64,000 nucleotides of DNA, from NCBI GenBank assembly GCA_964348095.1, contig CAYGBK010000129.1, positions 26,665 to 90,664 on the forward strand, given 5' to 3'. The translations under genes and the position numbers were made by a program. Shown in pieces: positions 35,725-44,723 of this stretch. Under the pieces are notes generated by a model. That model saw only the letters and a list, made by a program, of their open reading frames with translations. It made no database searches and was not told where the DNA came from. Each line of letters begins with the position of its first letter. The stretch's first letter is position 1. This DNA is from WVXP01 sp964348095. GTDB lineage: Bacteria > Desulfobacterota > BSN033 > WVXP01.

Positions 35725-36672
35725 TTACTCCTCCTTCCTGGGGCCTTCGTAGGCGGCGTCGATCCCTCTGGGTTCTTCGTCTGCATCGGTTTCACCGATG
35801 AAATAGACAGCCACATAGTTCCCCACGTCCCAGATCTTCTCTGATTCCAGTTCGCGCTTGAAATAAGGCATGGCGGTTCCCGTGATTCCGTTCATGATTT
35901 GATAATAGAGGATGCCCCCTGAGACCCCCCTCCCCTGCAGGATGGTGAAGTTGAGGGGTGGAGGATACAGGACCGGTTGGGCTGGACCCATCCCATCCCC
36001 TATTGGGCCATGGCATCCGATGCAGAAGCCCTGATAGATTCGATGCCCTCGCTCAAGCGAGGCCTGGGTTGTGGGATAGGGGTTGGGCAATTCTCTCCAC
36101 GGTTCAGGGACCATGCTGTGCAACCAGGCCACATTGGCATCAGGGCCGGCTTCGTAGGCCTCGATCGCCTTCATCTTCCAAAGACGCTGCCGTTCAACCC
36201 GAAAATCGGCGTCCCTGTATCCGAGGCTCTGTACGTAGGCGGTCAGAGCCTTGATTTTTTCCATGCCGAGGAATTCAAAGGATGGCATCAGGGACTCTGG
36301 CCGGGTATACCGTGGGTTGATGAAATGAGCAACGTGCCAATCGTCGGGATGCTCCCCCCCTTCCTGAGAGAGATCCGGGCCAGTTCGTTCCGAACCCAGC
36401 TGGTGGGGTCGGTCCTGGAGATAGTCCCCGGCCTGAGCAATCCGCTCCGCCCCCAACCCCCAATCCTGGTGACGAACGTATTGGGAATGGCAATAGGAGC
36501 AGCCGTTCTGGATGTATATCTTTCGACCCAATTCCTCGAGTTGGGTCCTCGGTCTCAAGATCTCCGATGGAAGATCGCCCTGCGTGTATCCCGGTAAAAA
36601 AACAGCCACAAAAAAGACGGCTCCGAAGATAATCAGGCACCCACCGATAAGGATCGTTGGCGTCATTCTCAT
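35725..36672 (-). CDS. ccoO: cbb3-type oxidase subunit II (CcoO) fused to a second cytochrome c domain
   Basis: 315 residues. An N-terminal membrane helix is followed by the CcoO-type cytochrome with CSYCHSQYVR and the typical QLGSERTGPDL and PSFEFL segments (distal Met likely in LMPSFEFL). A second cytochrome c domain then carries CIGCHGPIGDGMGP, ending near residue 300. Standard CcoO has one heme; the added C-terminal heme domain may replace the cytochrome part of CcoP. The start overlaps the ccoN stop by 4 bases (ATGA), so the two are translationally coupled. Confidence 0.88.
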   Translation of the reverse strand: MRMTPTILIGGCLIIFGAVFFVAVFLPGYTQGDLPSEILRPRTQLEELGRKIYIQNGCSYCHSQYVRHQDWGLGAERIAQAGDYLQDRPHQLGSERTGPDLSQEGGEHPDDWHVAHFINPRYTRPESLMPSFEFLGMEKIKALTAYVQSLGYRDADFRVERQRLWKMKAIEAYEAGPDANVAWLHSMVPEPWRELPNPYPTTQASLERGHRIYQGFCIGCHGPIGDGMGPAQPVLYPPPLNFTILQGRGVSGGILYYQIMNGITGTAMPYFKRELESEKIWDVGNYVAVYFIGETDADEEPRGIDAAYEGPRKEE

Positions 36673-38030
36673 GAGGCCTCCCGCTTAGGCCCATAGAGGG
36701 TCATGAAGACGTTGACCAACCCGATCACGGCGCCTCCCACGATAAGTATCCCAATCGATGCGCGAAGAACCATGTACAGGCGGATCTGAGGTAAAATGCG
36801 ATAGACGACCTCGCCATTCAACCATCCATTTCCCTGGATAAGGCCCGCCGTGGTCAAGACCACAAAAAAACCTGTCATGCCGATAAGCACGAGCCAGTAC
36901 TGAATATCTGCCAGTCGGGTGCTGTACAGGGGCCTTCCGGCTATTCGCGGCAGGATGAAATACATGCCTCCGAGAGCCGTCATCCCCGAAAAACCAAGAA
37001 TCCCCATGTGCGCGTGGGCCACCACCCAATTGGTGAAATGGGTGAGCTGTTGCACTGAGGGCAAGGACTGGAGGGGGCCCTGTAAACAGGTCAACAGATA
37101 CCACACGCTGCCTGCAAAGACGAATTTTCCGCCAATGTCCGCATGAATGTTTCCCAGCCGGCCCCGCATGGTAAGCCAGAGGTTGACGAGGACGGTAAGG
37201 ACAGGAATCAACATGCCCACACTGCCAGTGATGGCGATCACTTTCAGCCACGTCGGAGCGGGTGCCTGGATGATATGATGGGTGCCGATGTGAGAATACA
37301 TGATCAGTATGGTCCAGAAACCGATAAGCGACAGTGTATGGCTGTATAAGGGAGCGCGGCTGACGATCGGAATAACATAGTAGGCGACGGCCACAGCCAG
37401 CGTGGTGAAGAAGAATCCAATTATATTGTGACCGTAAAACCAGGCCAATACCGCATCGGGAATTCCTACGAGGGATCCAGTTTCGGGATTCCAGACGGCA
37501 TTACCGAAGAAATAAGTAAAGAAGGTGAAAACGACTGATCCAAACACATACCAGACAGAGACGTAGAGGAGGTTCTCTCTTCGACGCCTAAGGGTTTGAA
37601 GGAGATTGTAAAAGATGAGAGCGAGAGCGATGAGCACACCAATGTCGATGGGCCAGATAAACTCAGCGTACTCCCTGTTTTGGGTGAAACCTAGGGAAAG
37701 GGTGACCGCGCCCGACGCGATGCCCACATTCCATAACCACAGCGATGCCTTCCCGATACCTTCGCTATAAAGAGTCGTTCGAAGAAGTGTGGGGACCAGG
37801 TAGTAGGCAGCTCCCAACAAGGCTGTGCCCACAAAGCCGAACATAACCAGATTCGTGTGAATCTGACGAACCCTCCCAAAGGCGATCCAGGGAATGTTCC
37901 CCAGAAGTTCTGGTGCGACCATTTCCACGGCTCCGATTAGCCCCGCCACAGTGCCGGCCAGCATCCAGGCCGCCGAACTCAAAAAGAAAGCCTTGGTGGT
38001 TCCATATGATTCATTGCTCAGGATTTGCAA
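36669..38030 (-). CDS. ccoN: cbb3-type cytochrome c oxidase catalytic subunit I
   Basis: 453 residues, about 12 membrane helices, smaller than typical CcoN (470-540). Heme-copper ligands are recognisable: His in RQIHTNLVM (low-spin heme), WFYGHNIIGFFF with the CuB His near the cross-linked Tyr region, the GTHHIIQAP pair, and VVAHAHMGILG for the hemes. As in cbb3 enzymes, the YGHN-type motif of helix VI is present without the A-type Tyr. The start is TTG at 38030, 12 bases after actA stop. It reduces oxygen to water with electrons from CcoO. Confidence 0.9.
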   Translation of the reverse strand: MQILSNESYGTTKAFFLSSAAWMLAGTVAGLIGAVEMVAPELLGNIPWIAFGRVRQIHTNLVMFGFVGTALLGAAYYLVPTLLRTTLYSEGIGKASLWLWNVGIASGAVTLSLGFTQNREYAEFIWPIDIGVLIALALIFYNLLQTLRRRRENLLYVSVWYVFGSVVFTFFTYFFGNAVWNPETGSLVGIPDAVLAWFYGHNIIGFFFTTLAVAVAYYVIPIVSRAPLYSHTLSLIGFWTILIMYSHIGTHHIIQAPAPTWLKVIAITGSVGMLIPVLTVLVNLWLTMRGRLGNIHADIGGKFVFAGSVWYLLTCLQGPLQSLPSVQQLTHFTNWVVAHAHMGILGFSGMTALGGMYFILPRIAGRPLYSTRLADIQYWLVLIGMTGFFVVLTTAGLIQGNGWLNGEVVYRILPQIRLYMVLRASIGILIVGGAVIGLVNVFMTLYGPKREAS

Positions 38031-38042
38031 CGCCCATATCCC

Positions 38043-38576
38043 TCATTGATGGCATGCCAGCCAGCAGTCCAACTCGGCTTTTTCTCTCTTGTGACATTCG
38101 ATACAGAACCCCATCTTGAATTCCACGGGCATCAAGCGATCCATGTTCTTCACGTTGCCGTGACATACAACGCAATCGATCTCTTTCGCAATGTGTCTCT
38201 GGTGATTGAATTGAGCATGATCTGGCAGATAGAAGATCCTTACCCACGGAATCGGTGTTTTGCTCTCGTAATGCCATTTCACACGGAGAATTTGGGGATG
38301 TTGTGAAACGATGTATCGGTGACAGAAAAGGCATTTCTCAACAGCCGGAATCCCCGCATTTTTTGACCGGTCCACAAAGGGGTGACAGAACCGGCAGCTG
38401 ATCTGCTTCACTCCCGAATGGACTCTGTGGCTGAAGTAAATCGGCTGTTTCGGACCAAGGGTCTGATGGGGGTAAACGTAATAGAGATAGAGCATGGTCA
38501 CGAGCAAAAGGCCCGTCGCGACCAGTAGAATATACGCTCTGGCTGGGTTGGCTCTGCGCCCTTCCCTCTCCGTCAT
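38043..38576 (-). CDS. actA: Alternative complex III multiheme cytochrome c subunit
   Basis: 177 residues from the ATG at 38576 (the longer frame to 38663 would overlap actF by 44 bases). A membrane helix (about 16-35) is followed by heme sites CRFCH, CLFCH, CVVCH and CIECH, and a fifth site CWLACH with three instead of two residues between the cysteines. Extra His residues (FSHRVH, FNHQRH) are the likely distal ligands, in the class III cytochrome style of ActA. It relays electrons from ActB and ActC within the complex. Its place, last of the act block and next to ccoN, is unusual. Confidence 0.85.
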   Translation of the reverse strand: MTEREGRRANPARAYILLVATGLLLVTMLYLYYVYPHQTLGPKQPIYFSHRVHSGVKQISCRFCHPFVDRSKNAGIPAVEKCLFCHRYIVSQHPQILRVKWHYESKTPIPWVRIFYLPDHAQFNHQRHIAKEIDCVVCHGNVKNMDRLMPVEFKMGFCIECHKREKAELDCWLACHQ

Positions 38577-38619
38577 GACCGTTCTCTTAAGAGAAACTGA
38601 AGGGTATGCATAAGGTGAT

Positions 38620-39882
38620 CTATTTTCCGATTTCTTCGCCGCCTGTTTCAAGGGCCTCGACAAACAACGGGTCTGAAACAGGAAGGAGCGGAAACTTTCG
38701 CAGGAAAACCATGAGGCTCAGGGCCATAAGTCCGAAGAATCCTGCTGTGATAAGGATCTCGACAATGCCGATGGGAAGGTGATTTCCCTCCCACAGCGAG
38801 GGCGCCACCAGAAGGAACCGTTCCAGCCACATCCCGCCCAGAATGATACTGCACAGTACCATCAGGGGCCTGGGCTTCATTTTGATTTTTTTGCTCAGGA
38901 GCACCACAAAAGGGATCCCAAAGCAAACAACAAGAACTGCCCAGGCGAGTGGTTCCCACGGGTCGGCGCGGACGCGAAGGATCACGTACCGTGTCTCTTC
39001 CGGGAGATTGCCATACCAGATCACGAGAAACTGGGAGTAGAAAAAATCTCCTGTCAGCAAACAGAATCCGAAGAGGATTTTGCCCAGGTCATGGAAATGT
39101 TTGGGCCGGACCAGGGATTTGAATGCCGGGGACTCCCTTACAAGGCCCGCTAAGATAACCAGAGCAGCTAGACCAGTGTAGAAGCTGCCCACAAAGTAGT
39201 AAGCCCCAAACAGAGTACTATACCAGTGGGGGTCGAGTGACATGATCAGATCAAAAGCGATCAGGCTCAGCACGACGGCATAGAGCAACCCGAGGATCGG
39301 AGAGAGAAAGGCCTGGATTCTCCAGTGTCTGTCGACCCCACCCTGCGTGTTCATCCATGGGTCTCCTTGGGAGACCGAATCCAATTGCCGACATAGAACC
39401 TCTTTGTCTCCGCGAATAGAAACGAACACAAGGATCATGGCCACCGAAATGAGTAAGAGGAGCCCCCCGCCATCTCGGGCGAATAGAAAACCGACACTGA
39501 GCCAGAGTTCCTTGCCCTTGACAGGTTCGTGAATCCACGGGAAGAGGTTTTCACGGCCAAAGTAAAGCACCCAAAAGAGCAGAAAGGACACTGGCAGGAA
39601 GGCCGCTGGAGCCTCGGCTAACCGTTTCAGTGGCCGTGCCCACCGTGCCCTGGTCAAATTCAAGATGGCCACGAAAAGGACTGCACCAAAAGCGAGACCG
39701 GACCAAAAAACATAGTTGACCAAATAGGCCTGCCAGACCCGCTGTGTTTGAGATCCGGACACTCCAATGAGAAATGACACGATGCCCAGAATGATAAGCA
39801 GGGAAAATAGAACCATCCAGAGGCGGTGATGTCCCTCCGGTCCCAAATTCATAACCTCCTGATACCCTTTGCTAGATTTCAT
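38620..39882 (-). CDS. actF: Alternative complex III membrane subunit F (NrfD-like)
   Basis: 420 residues with about ten membrane helices: GIVSFLIGVSG, VFWSGLAFGAVLFV, FLLFWVLYFGRENLFPW and LSLIAFDLIMSLDPHW, the last with the ActF hallmark DxIMSLDPHWYST. ActF and ActC form the quinol-oxidising, probably proton-translocating membrane core. The ATG at 39882 overlaps actD by 11 bases; an ATG at 39852 also follows an AGGAGG, but too closely. Confidence 0.9.
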   Translation of the reverse strand: MKSSKGYQEVMNLGPEGHHRLWMVLFSLLIILGIVSFLIGVSGSQTQRVWQAYLVNYVFWSGLAFGAVLFVAILNLTRARWARPLKRLAEAPAAFLPVSFLLFWVLYFGRENLFPWIHEPVKGKELWLSVGFLFARDGGGLLLLISVAMILVFVSIRGDKEVLCRQLDSVSQGDPWMNTQGGVDRHWRIQAFLSPILGLLYAVVLSLIAFDLIMSLDPHWYSTLFGAYYFVGSFYTGLAALVILAGLVRESPAFKSLVRPKHFHDLGKILFGFCLLTGDFFYSQFLVIWYGNLPEETRYVILRVRADPWEPLAWAVLVVCFGIPFVVLLSKKIKMKPRPLMVLCSIILGGMWLERFLLVAPSLWEGNHLPIGIVEILITAGFFGLMALSLMVFLRKFPLLPVSDPLFVEALETGGEEIGK

Positions 39883-40375
39883 GAATCTTTTCAGCCTCAG
39901 CTTCCTTCAGAAGTTCATAGACTGTGGCTTCTTCGTTTTCTGAAAATTGAAGGAGGATGCCGTATCGGTCTCGTGTGAACCGAGGATCATAATGGTCTGG
40001 CAGTTTTATTCGAGGCATCCGGCCCTTTACCAGCATACCAATAAGGTTACCCAAGATCCCGAGCAGGATCGTGAATTCAAAACCGATAATCATGAATGGA
40101 ATCCAGGCCAAGACAGGCCTCCCCCCCACAATGAATTTCCATTGAAGGGCGGTGTAGGCTGCCAAAGCCATGCCCAGCGTAAGGCCCAAGATCCCTCCGA
40201 ATAGGGTAAAAAACCGAACAGGGCTCGGTTTCAGGCTGAGCGTCTCCTCAAGTGTATGGCACGGGGCCGGGGAGTACACGGTGTGCACCCTAACCTTAGC
40301 CCGTTTCGCTGCTTCAATGGCTTTTACCGTATCGTCCAGGTAAGAAAAAACGCCAAGTACAGTTCGACGGGCCAT
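39872..40375 (-). CDS. actD: Alternative complex III subunit D (DUF3341)
   Basis: 167 residues with two membrane helices in the middle (FFTLFGGILGLTLGMALAAY, then IPFMIIGFEFTILLGI), an N-terminal soluble part (VLGVFSYLDDTVKAIEAAKR) and a C-terminal tail with PDHYDPRFTRDRYGILL, the DUF3341 signature. The ATG at 40375 has GGGAGGA about 4 bases upstream and is preferred to the longer frame (40414). ActD has no cofactor and is thought to stabilise the membrane part. Confidence 0.88.
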   Translation of the reverse strand: MARRTVLGVFSYLDDTVKAIEAAKRAKVRVHTVYSPAPCHTLEETLSLKPSPVRFFTLFGGILGLTLGMALAAYTALQWKFIVGGRPVLAWIPFMIIGFEFTILLGILGNLIGMLVKGRMPRIKLPDHYDPRFTRDRYGILLQFSENEEATVYELLKEAEAEKIHEI

Positions 40376-40410
40376 CCGTCCTCCCTCTAAAAACCCCGCT
40401 CTCTCCGTTC

Positions 40411-41724
40411 TCACCTTCTCCTTGTGGGGGGGGCCATATGTTCTTTAACCTCGGCCATGGAGATGGGAGGCAAAAACTTGATGAACAGCAGAAAGAGAAA
40501 GAAAAACAAACCAAAGGAGCCGAGTAGAATGCCTATTTCCACCCAAGTTGGGCTATACAATCCCCACGAATACGGGTCGTACTCGTGTGCCACGGAGCCC
40601 ACAATAATGACATATCGCTCAAACCACATCCCAATGTTGACCAGAATAGCGATTCCAAAGAGGCTACTGATGTTGGTCCGGACCTTCTTGAAGAAAAATG
40701 CCAGAGGGAGGACCGAGTTGAAAAGGACCATGATCCAAAACTGGGGGGCGTACTCCCCAATGGCCCGCCATATAAAGGTGTCCCGCTCAACCATGTTTCC
40801 ACTATACCAGGCCGTGAAATACTCCACCCCATAGGCATAACCCACAATGAGCCCGGTGAAGACTATAGTTTTGGCGATATTCTCCAAAATAGATAGGGTG
40901 ATCAAACTTTCAAAACTACAGATCCGTCGAAGGGGGATCAAAAGGGTCAAAACCATGGCCAGTCCTGAGTGAATCGCGCCGGCTACGAAATAAGGAGCAA
41001 AAATGGTACTGTGCCATCCCGGAACAATGGCCAACGCGAAGTCCCAGGATACCACACTGTGCACGGAGATCACCAAGGGCGTCGCAAAAGCAGCAAAGAA
41101 CAGGTAGGCCGACCCGTGGTGTCGCCACTGATGATGAGAACCGACCCACCCAAGGGAGAAGAGACCGTAGATCCTACGACGGAGTCCCCGTGCACGGTCA
41201 CGGACAACAGCGAGATCTGGCAGGAGGCCGGTGTACCAGAAAAGAAAACTCACGATTAGGTATGTGGAGATGGCAACCATGTCGAAGATCAGTGGGGATT
41301 GGAAATTCGGCCATAGATTCCGCTGGTTCGGGTACGGTAAGAGCCAGTAAAAAATCCAGACGCGCCCCAAATGAATAAAAGGGAAGAGCCCGGCCACCGC
41401 AATGGCAAAAACCGTCATGGCCTCGGCACTTCGGGCAATGGCCGTGCGCCACGTTGCCCTGAACAAAAACAGTATGGCCGAGATCAAGGTTCCAGAGTGG
41501 GCGATTCCGACCCAGAAGACAAAGTTGACGAGGTAGGTGCCCCAATTGACTGGATGCATGACACCGGCAGCACCAAGACCGGTCAGAATCTGATAAGCCC
41601 AACAGGAGGCACCCAATAAGATCCCTGCGAGGGCGATCATCACCAGAAAAAGGTAGGACCGTCCAGGAGGGGACATCGTCTGGAGGACTTTTTCATCGAT
41701 GGTGCTATAGGTATAAGTCTCCAC
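40411..41724 (-). CDS. actC: Alternative complex III membrane subunit C (NrfD/PsrC family)
   Basis: 437 residues with about ten membrane helices of the NrfD/PsrC type. Recognisable segments include GTYLVNFVFWVGIAHSGTLI, FPFIHLGRVWIFYWLLPYP and SVHSVVSWDFA. ActC pairs with ActB as in polysulfide reductase and is thought to contain the quinol site. It starts at GTG 41724, only 3 bases after the actB stop with no visible ribosome binding site, so coupling is likely. Confidence 0.92.
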   Translation of the reverse strand: METYTYSTIDEKVLQTMSPPGRSYLFLVMIALAGILLGASCWAYQILTGLGAAGVMHPVNWGTYLVNFVFWVGIAHSGTLISAILFLFRATWRTAIARSAEAMTVFAIAVAGLFPFIHLGRVWIFYWLLPYPNQRNLWPNFQSPLIFDMVAISTYLIVSFLFWYTGLLPDLAVVRDRARGLRRRIYGLFSLGWVGSHHQWRHHGSAYLFFAAFATPLVISVHSVVSWDFALAIVPGWHSTIFAPYFVAGAIHSGLAMVLTLLIPLRRICSFESLITLSILENIAKTIVFTGLIVGYAYGVEYFTAWYSGNMVERDTFIWRAIGEYAPQFWIMVLFNSVLPLAFFFKKVRTNISSLFGIAILVNIGMWFERYVIIVGSVAHEYDPYSWGLYSPTWVEIGILLGSFGLFFFLFLLFIKFLPPISMAEVKEHMAPPTRRR

Positions 41725-41727
41725 AGT

Positions 41728-44700
41728 CTAAACCAGTGTCAAACGTTTTGTGACCTTCTTCAAATAGATCACAGCCGGTTTTGTATTCAAATGGCCCAGG
41801 ACCTGGTACGCCCTGGGGTCTCCTATCATTTTCGAGACACGACTTCCAGAGTCTTTGAGATTGCCGAAGACGAGTGCGTTCGTCGGGCAGGTCTGCGCGC
41901 AGGCCGTCGTGAATTCTCCGTCCCGAACCTTTCGACCTTCGTTTTTTGCTTTGTTCTTGGCCTCAACGATTCGCTGGACACAGAAGGAGCACTTTTCCAT
42001 CACCCCTTTCTGGCGCACCGTGACGTCGGGGTTGAGTTGCCAGTTTAGGGGTTCAGGACGAGTGAAGGTAAACCAGTTGAACCGGCGGACCTTGTATGGA
42101 TCGTTCTGAGAACAGAACCGGGTACCGACACAACGATTGTAGACTTGATTGTTGAGACCCTCGGCGCTGTGATGAGGGGCAAAGACAGGACAGACTGGCT
42201 CACAGGGGGCTTCGTCGCAATGCTGGCATAGCATTGGCAGAAATCGTACAGGCGGTCCGTCTATCTCGAAATACCGTTGAACCCGAAGCCACGACATTTC
42301 GCGCCCTTTCAGAACCAATTCTCTGCCCACGACGGCGACATTGTTTTCGGCGTAACACGAGACAACGCAAGCGCCACAGCCTATGCACCGATCCAGGTCC
42401 ACCACCATAGTCCATCGATAGTCCGGATGGCTGTGGGGAGGATAAAAATCCTTTCGGCGATTGTACCCCTCTCGAAGGGGCACATCCAGGTGAGGTTTGC
42501 GGCCTTCCTTTCTTTCCCTGCGATAGTCTTCAAGAGAGGTGGCCTGAGCGAACCCGCGTCCCTGTTGATAGAAGCTACCATCGGTATGCGCAATGGCATG
42601 TCTTTGGCCCCGATGTTCGATGGTCACGCGGAACGGTGGCCGAAGAATTCCCCCTGATAGGGTGTCCAGATCCGGGGGCAGAAGATCGATGGGGTTCGCA
42701 GGATGTCCGCTGGCGAACCTTCCGTATCCGGTATGTCCCTGTCCAATAGGCATGGCCACGGTGTTGGGGGGCACACTGGGGATCGGAAGGGCTGAGACCT
42801 CGATCGTGCCATAGGGAGACTTGAGTCGCAGGAGATCTCCCTTGCGAATACCGAGTGCCTTGGCCGTGCCTGGGTGTATCTCCACCCAGCCTCCCCAGGT
42901 CACCTGGGTAATCGGGTCGGGGAGTTCTTGGATCCATGGCCGGTTTGCCGCCCGACCGTCGAAAAACTGAACAGTTGGATACCCGGTAAAGTCGAAGCCT
43001 TCTGTGGGTTCGGTCTGCGAATCGAGTTTCGGGAAAGAAAAATCGACTGGCGAATTCAATGAGAGCTGGGGGCCCTTTGTATCGCCATATCCCCACGCCC
43101 CACCCTTTTGCAGAGCATCCATCCAAAAAGATTCAAAGGATCTATGGGTGGCTCTCTCCTGCCATTTCTTATACCACCGATCGCGAAGGAGATGATAGAA
43201 GTCCTTCCAGGGAAACTTTTCGGTTCCTCTCACCTGCTTACCGGTAGAAATGAGTATGTCTCCCAGATGTTTCGTCTCAAGAACGCTTCCCATGACCGGC
43301 TGCATCAGGCCGGTGACATCCCCGTTCGGCGCATAATCTCCCCATGATTCCAACGGGCTGTGGACAGGAACAATGAGGTTGGCGAAACGGCTCGTTTCAT
43401 CCAAACAACTCGAGAAGCTCACCACCAGGGGAACAGCCTCGAGGCTCCTGTGAAATTCCCATGCAGCTGGCAGCGAAAACAGTGGGTTGGCGTTATAGAT
43501 CAAAAGGAGGTCGATTTCACCATTTCTCATTTTTTGGGATAGGTCCTTGATGCTCCCCACGGGCGCCACGTCGCTCAAGGATAGTTTCCGTTGGAAATCG
43601 ATTGTTTCCGCTGTTCCTGATTTAACCGAACACAGGAGATTGGCGGCGACCGCCGTCTCTGTCGCATTCGGAACGCACCCTGATAACCCCTCAGCCACAG
43701 CCGTGGGTCGCTTAGCCTGCACAAATCTCCGAGCGAGGCTTCTAATCGTCTGTTCCTCTACGCCGGACCATGACACGATTTTCTCCAAGGTAAAAGGTTC
43801 TACCACGGATTTCACAGCATGTCGCTGATCTTGACCACGGCTCGTGAGGAGGTTCTCGTCGATGATAACTCGCAGCATGCCAAGGGCCACAAGGTATTCA
43901 CGACCCGGAGGAACAGCGATCCACTGGTCTGCATTGGCCGCAGTCAAAGAGAGTCTAGGCCCCACATAGACGAACGGGTTGTTTGCGCCATTGTCTGCAG
44001 CATGGAACGAGGCGAATTGACGGGCGTATTCGACATTCGAAAGCCAGGTTTCAAGGATGCCGGCGCCAAAAGAGATGAGGAAATCCGATTTCTCGATTCG
44101 ATAGGTTGGGATGCCGTCACGGCCAAAGACAATTTGATTCGCCATTCGAAGGGGCTCGTAGGCAAAGGGTTCATACATGACGAACTCCTTCGAGCCCATT
44201 TCCAACAGCCAGCGGCCGATTAGATCTCGCAACGTGCCTGTGTTTAAGTCCGCGAGGAAAACGATACGCTCTCCCCTGCCTTGCTCGATAAGTTGGGAGA
44301 GATTTTGGATCAAAATATCTTCTGCCAGATCCCAGGACGTGGCTTCAAGGGATCCTCGAGAGGTTTTTTGGTAGGGACGTCGAACACGATCTGGGTTATA
44401 AAGCCCCTGGACCGAGGCTTGCCCACGGGCGCAGAGTTTTCCATCATTCACAGGATGAAGGGGGTTCCCCTCCACCTTGATCACTCGGCCATCTCGGTTT
44501 TTTGCCAGAAGGCCACATCCGGCAGGACATTCCCGGCACGTGGTGGCGTACCAGGTGGCCTCCCCTGGGATGATATCCTCGGGTGGAATAATATAAGGGA
44601 TCAATCTCCTGGCGGATTCCCTGGAGCAACCCATTGCGGCAGTCGTACATGTGAGGCTAGCAATTTTCAGAAACTGCCGACGGCCAGGATCTGCCATCAT
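41728..44700 (-). CDS. actB: Alternative complex III iron-sulfur subunit with MopB-like domain
   Basis: 990 residues. A Tat-like signal (GRRQFLKIASLTCTTAAMG) is followed by a MopB-like domain that keeps a complete Fe-S motif (TTCRECPAGCGLL, then KLCARGQ), and a C-terminal PsrB-like domain. Cluster motifs there are CIGCGACVVSC, CQHCDEAPCEPVC, CVGTRFCSQND (Asp where Cys is usual) and CSFC paired with CAQTCP. The protein should pass electrons from quinol oxidised in ActC to ActA. The ATG at 44700 has AAGGGG 5 bases upstream; the promoter at 44724-44753 sits close above it. Confidence 0.92.
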   Translation of the reverse strand: MMADPGRRQFLKIASLTCTTAAMGCSRESARRLIPYIIPPEDIIPGEATWYATTCRECPAGCGLLAKNRDGRVIKVEGNPLHPVNDGKLCARGQASVQGLYNPDRVRRPYQKTSRGSLEATSWDLAEDILIQNLSQLIEQGRGERIVFLADLNTGTLRDLIGRWLLEMGSKEFVMYEPFAYEPLRMANQIVFGRDGIPTYRIEKSDFLISFGAGILETWLSNVEYARQFASFHAADNGANNPFVYVGPRLSLTAANADQWIAVPPGREYLVALGMLRVIIDENLLTSRGQDQRHAVKSVVEPFTLEKIVSWSGVEEQTIRSLARRFVQAKRPTAVAEGLSGCVPNATETAVAANLLCSVKSGTAETIDFQRKLSLSDVAPVGSIKDLSQKMRNGEIDLLLIYNANPLFSLPAAWEFHRSLEAVPLVVSFSSCLDETSRFANLIVPVHSPLESWGDYAPNGDVTGLMQPVMGSVLETKHLGDILISTGKQVRGTEKFPWKDFYHLLRDRWYKKWQERATHRSFESFWMDALQKGGAWGYGDTKGPQLSLNSPVDFSFPKLDSQTEPTEGFDFTGYPTVQFFDGRAANRPWIQELPDPITQVTWGGWVEIHPGTAKALGIRKGDLLRLKSPYGTIEVSALPIPSVPPNTVAMPIGQGHTGYGRFASGHPANPIDLLPPDLDTLSGGILRPPFRVTIEHRGQRHAIAHTDGSFYQQGRGFAQATSLEDYRRERKEGRKPHLDVPLREGYNRRKDFYPPHSHPDYRWTMVVDLDRCIGCGACVVSCYAENNVAVVGRELVLKGREMSWLRVQRYFEIDGPPVRFLPMLCQHCDEAPCEPVCPVFAPHHSAEGLNNQVYNRCVGTRFCSQNDPYKVRRFNWFTFTRPEPLNWQLNPDVTVRQKGVMEKCSFCVQRIVEAKNKAKNEGRKVRDGEFTTACAQTCPTNALVFGNLKDSGSRVSKMIGDPRAYQVLGHLNTKPAVIYLKKVTKRLTLV

Positions 44701-44723
44701 TGAACCCCTTTTGGATGGTCGGG

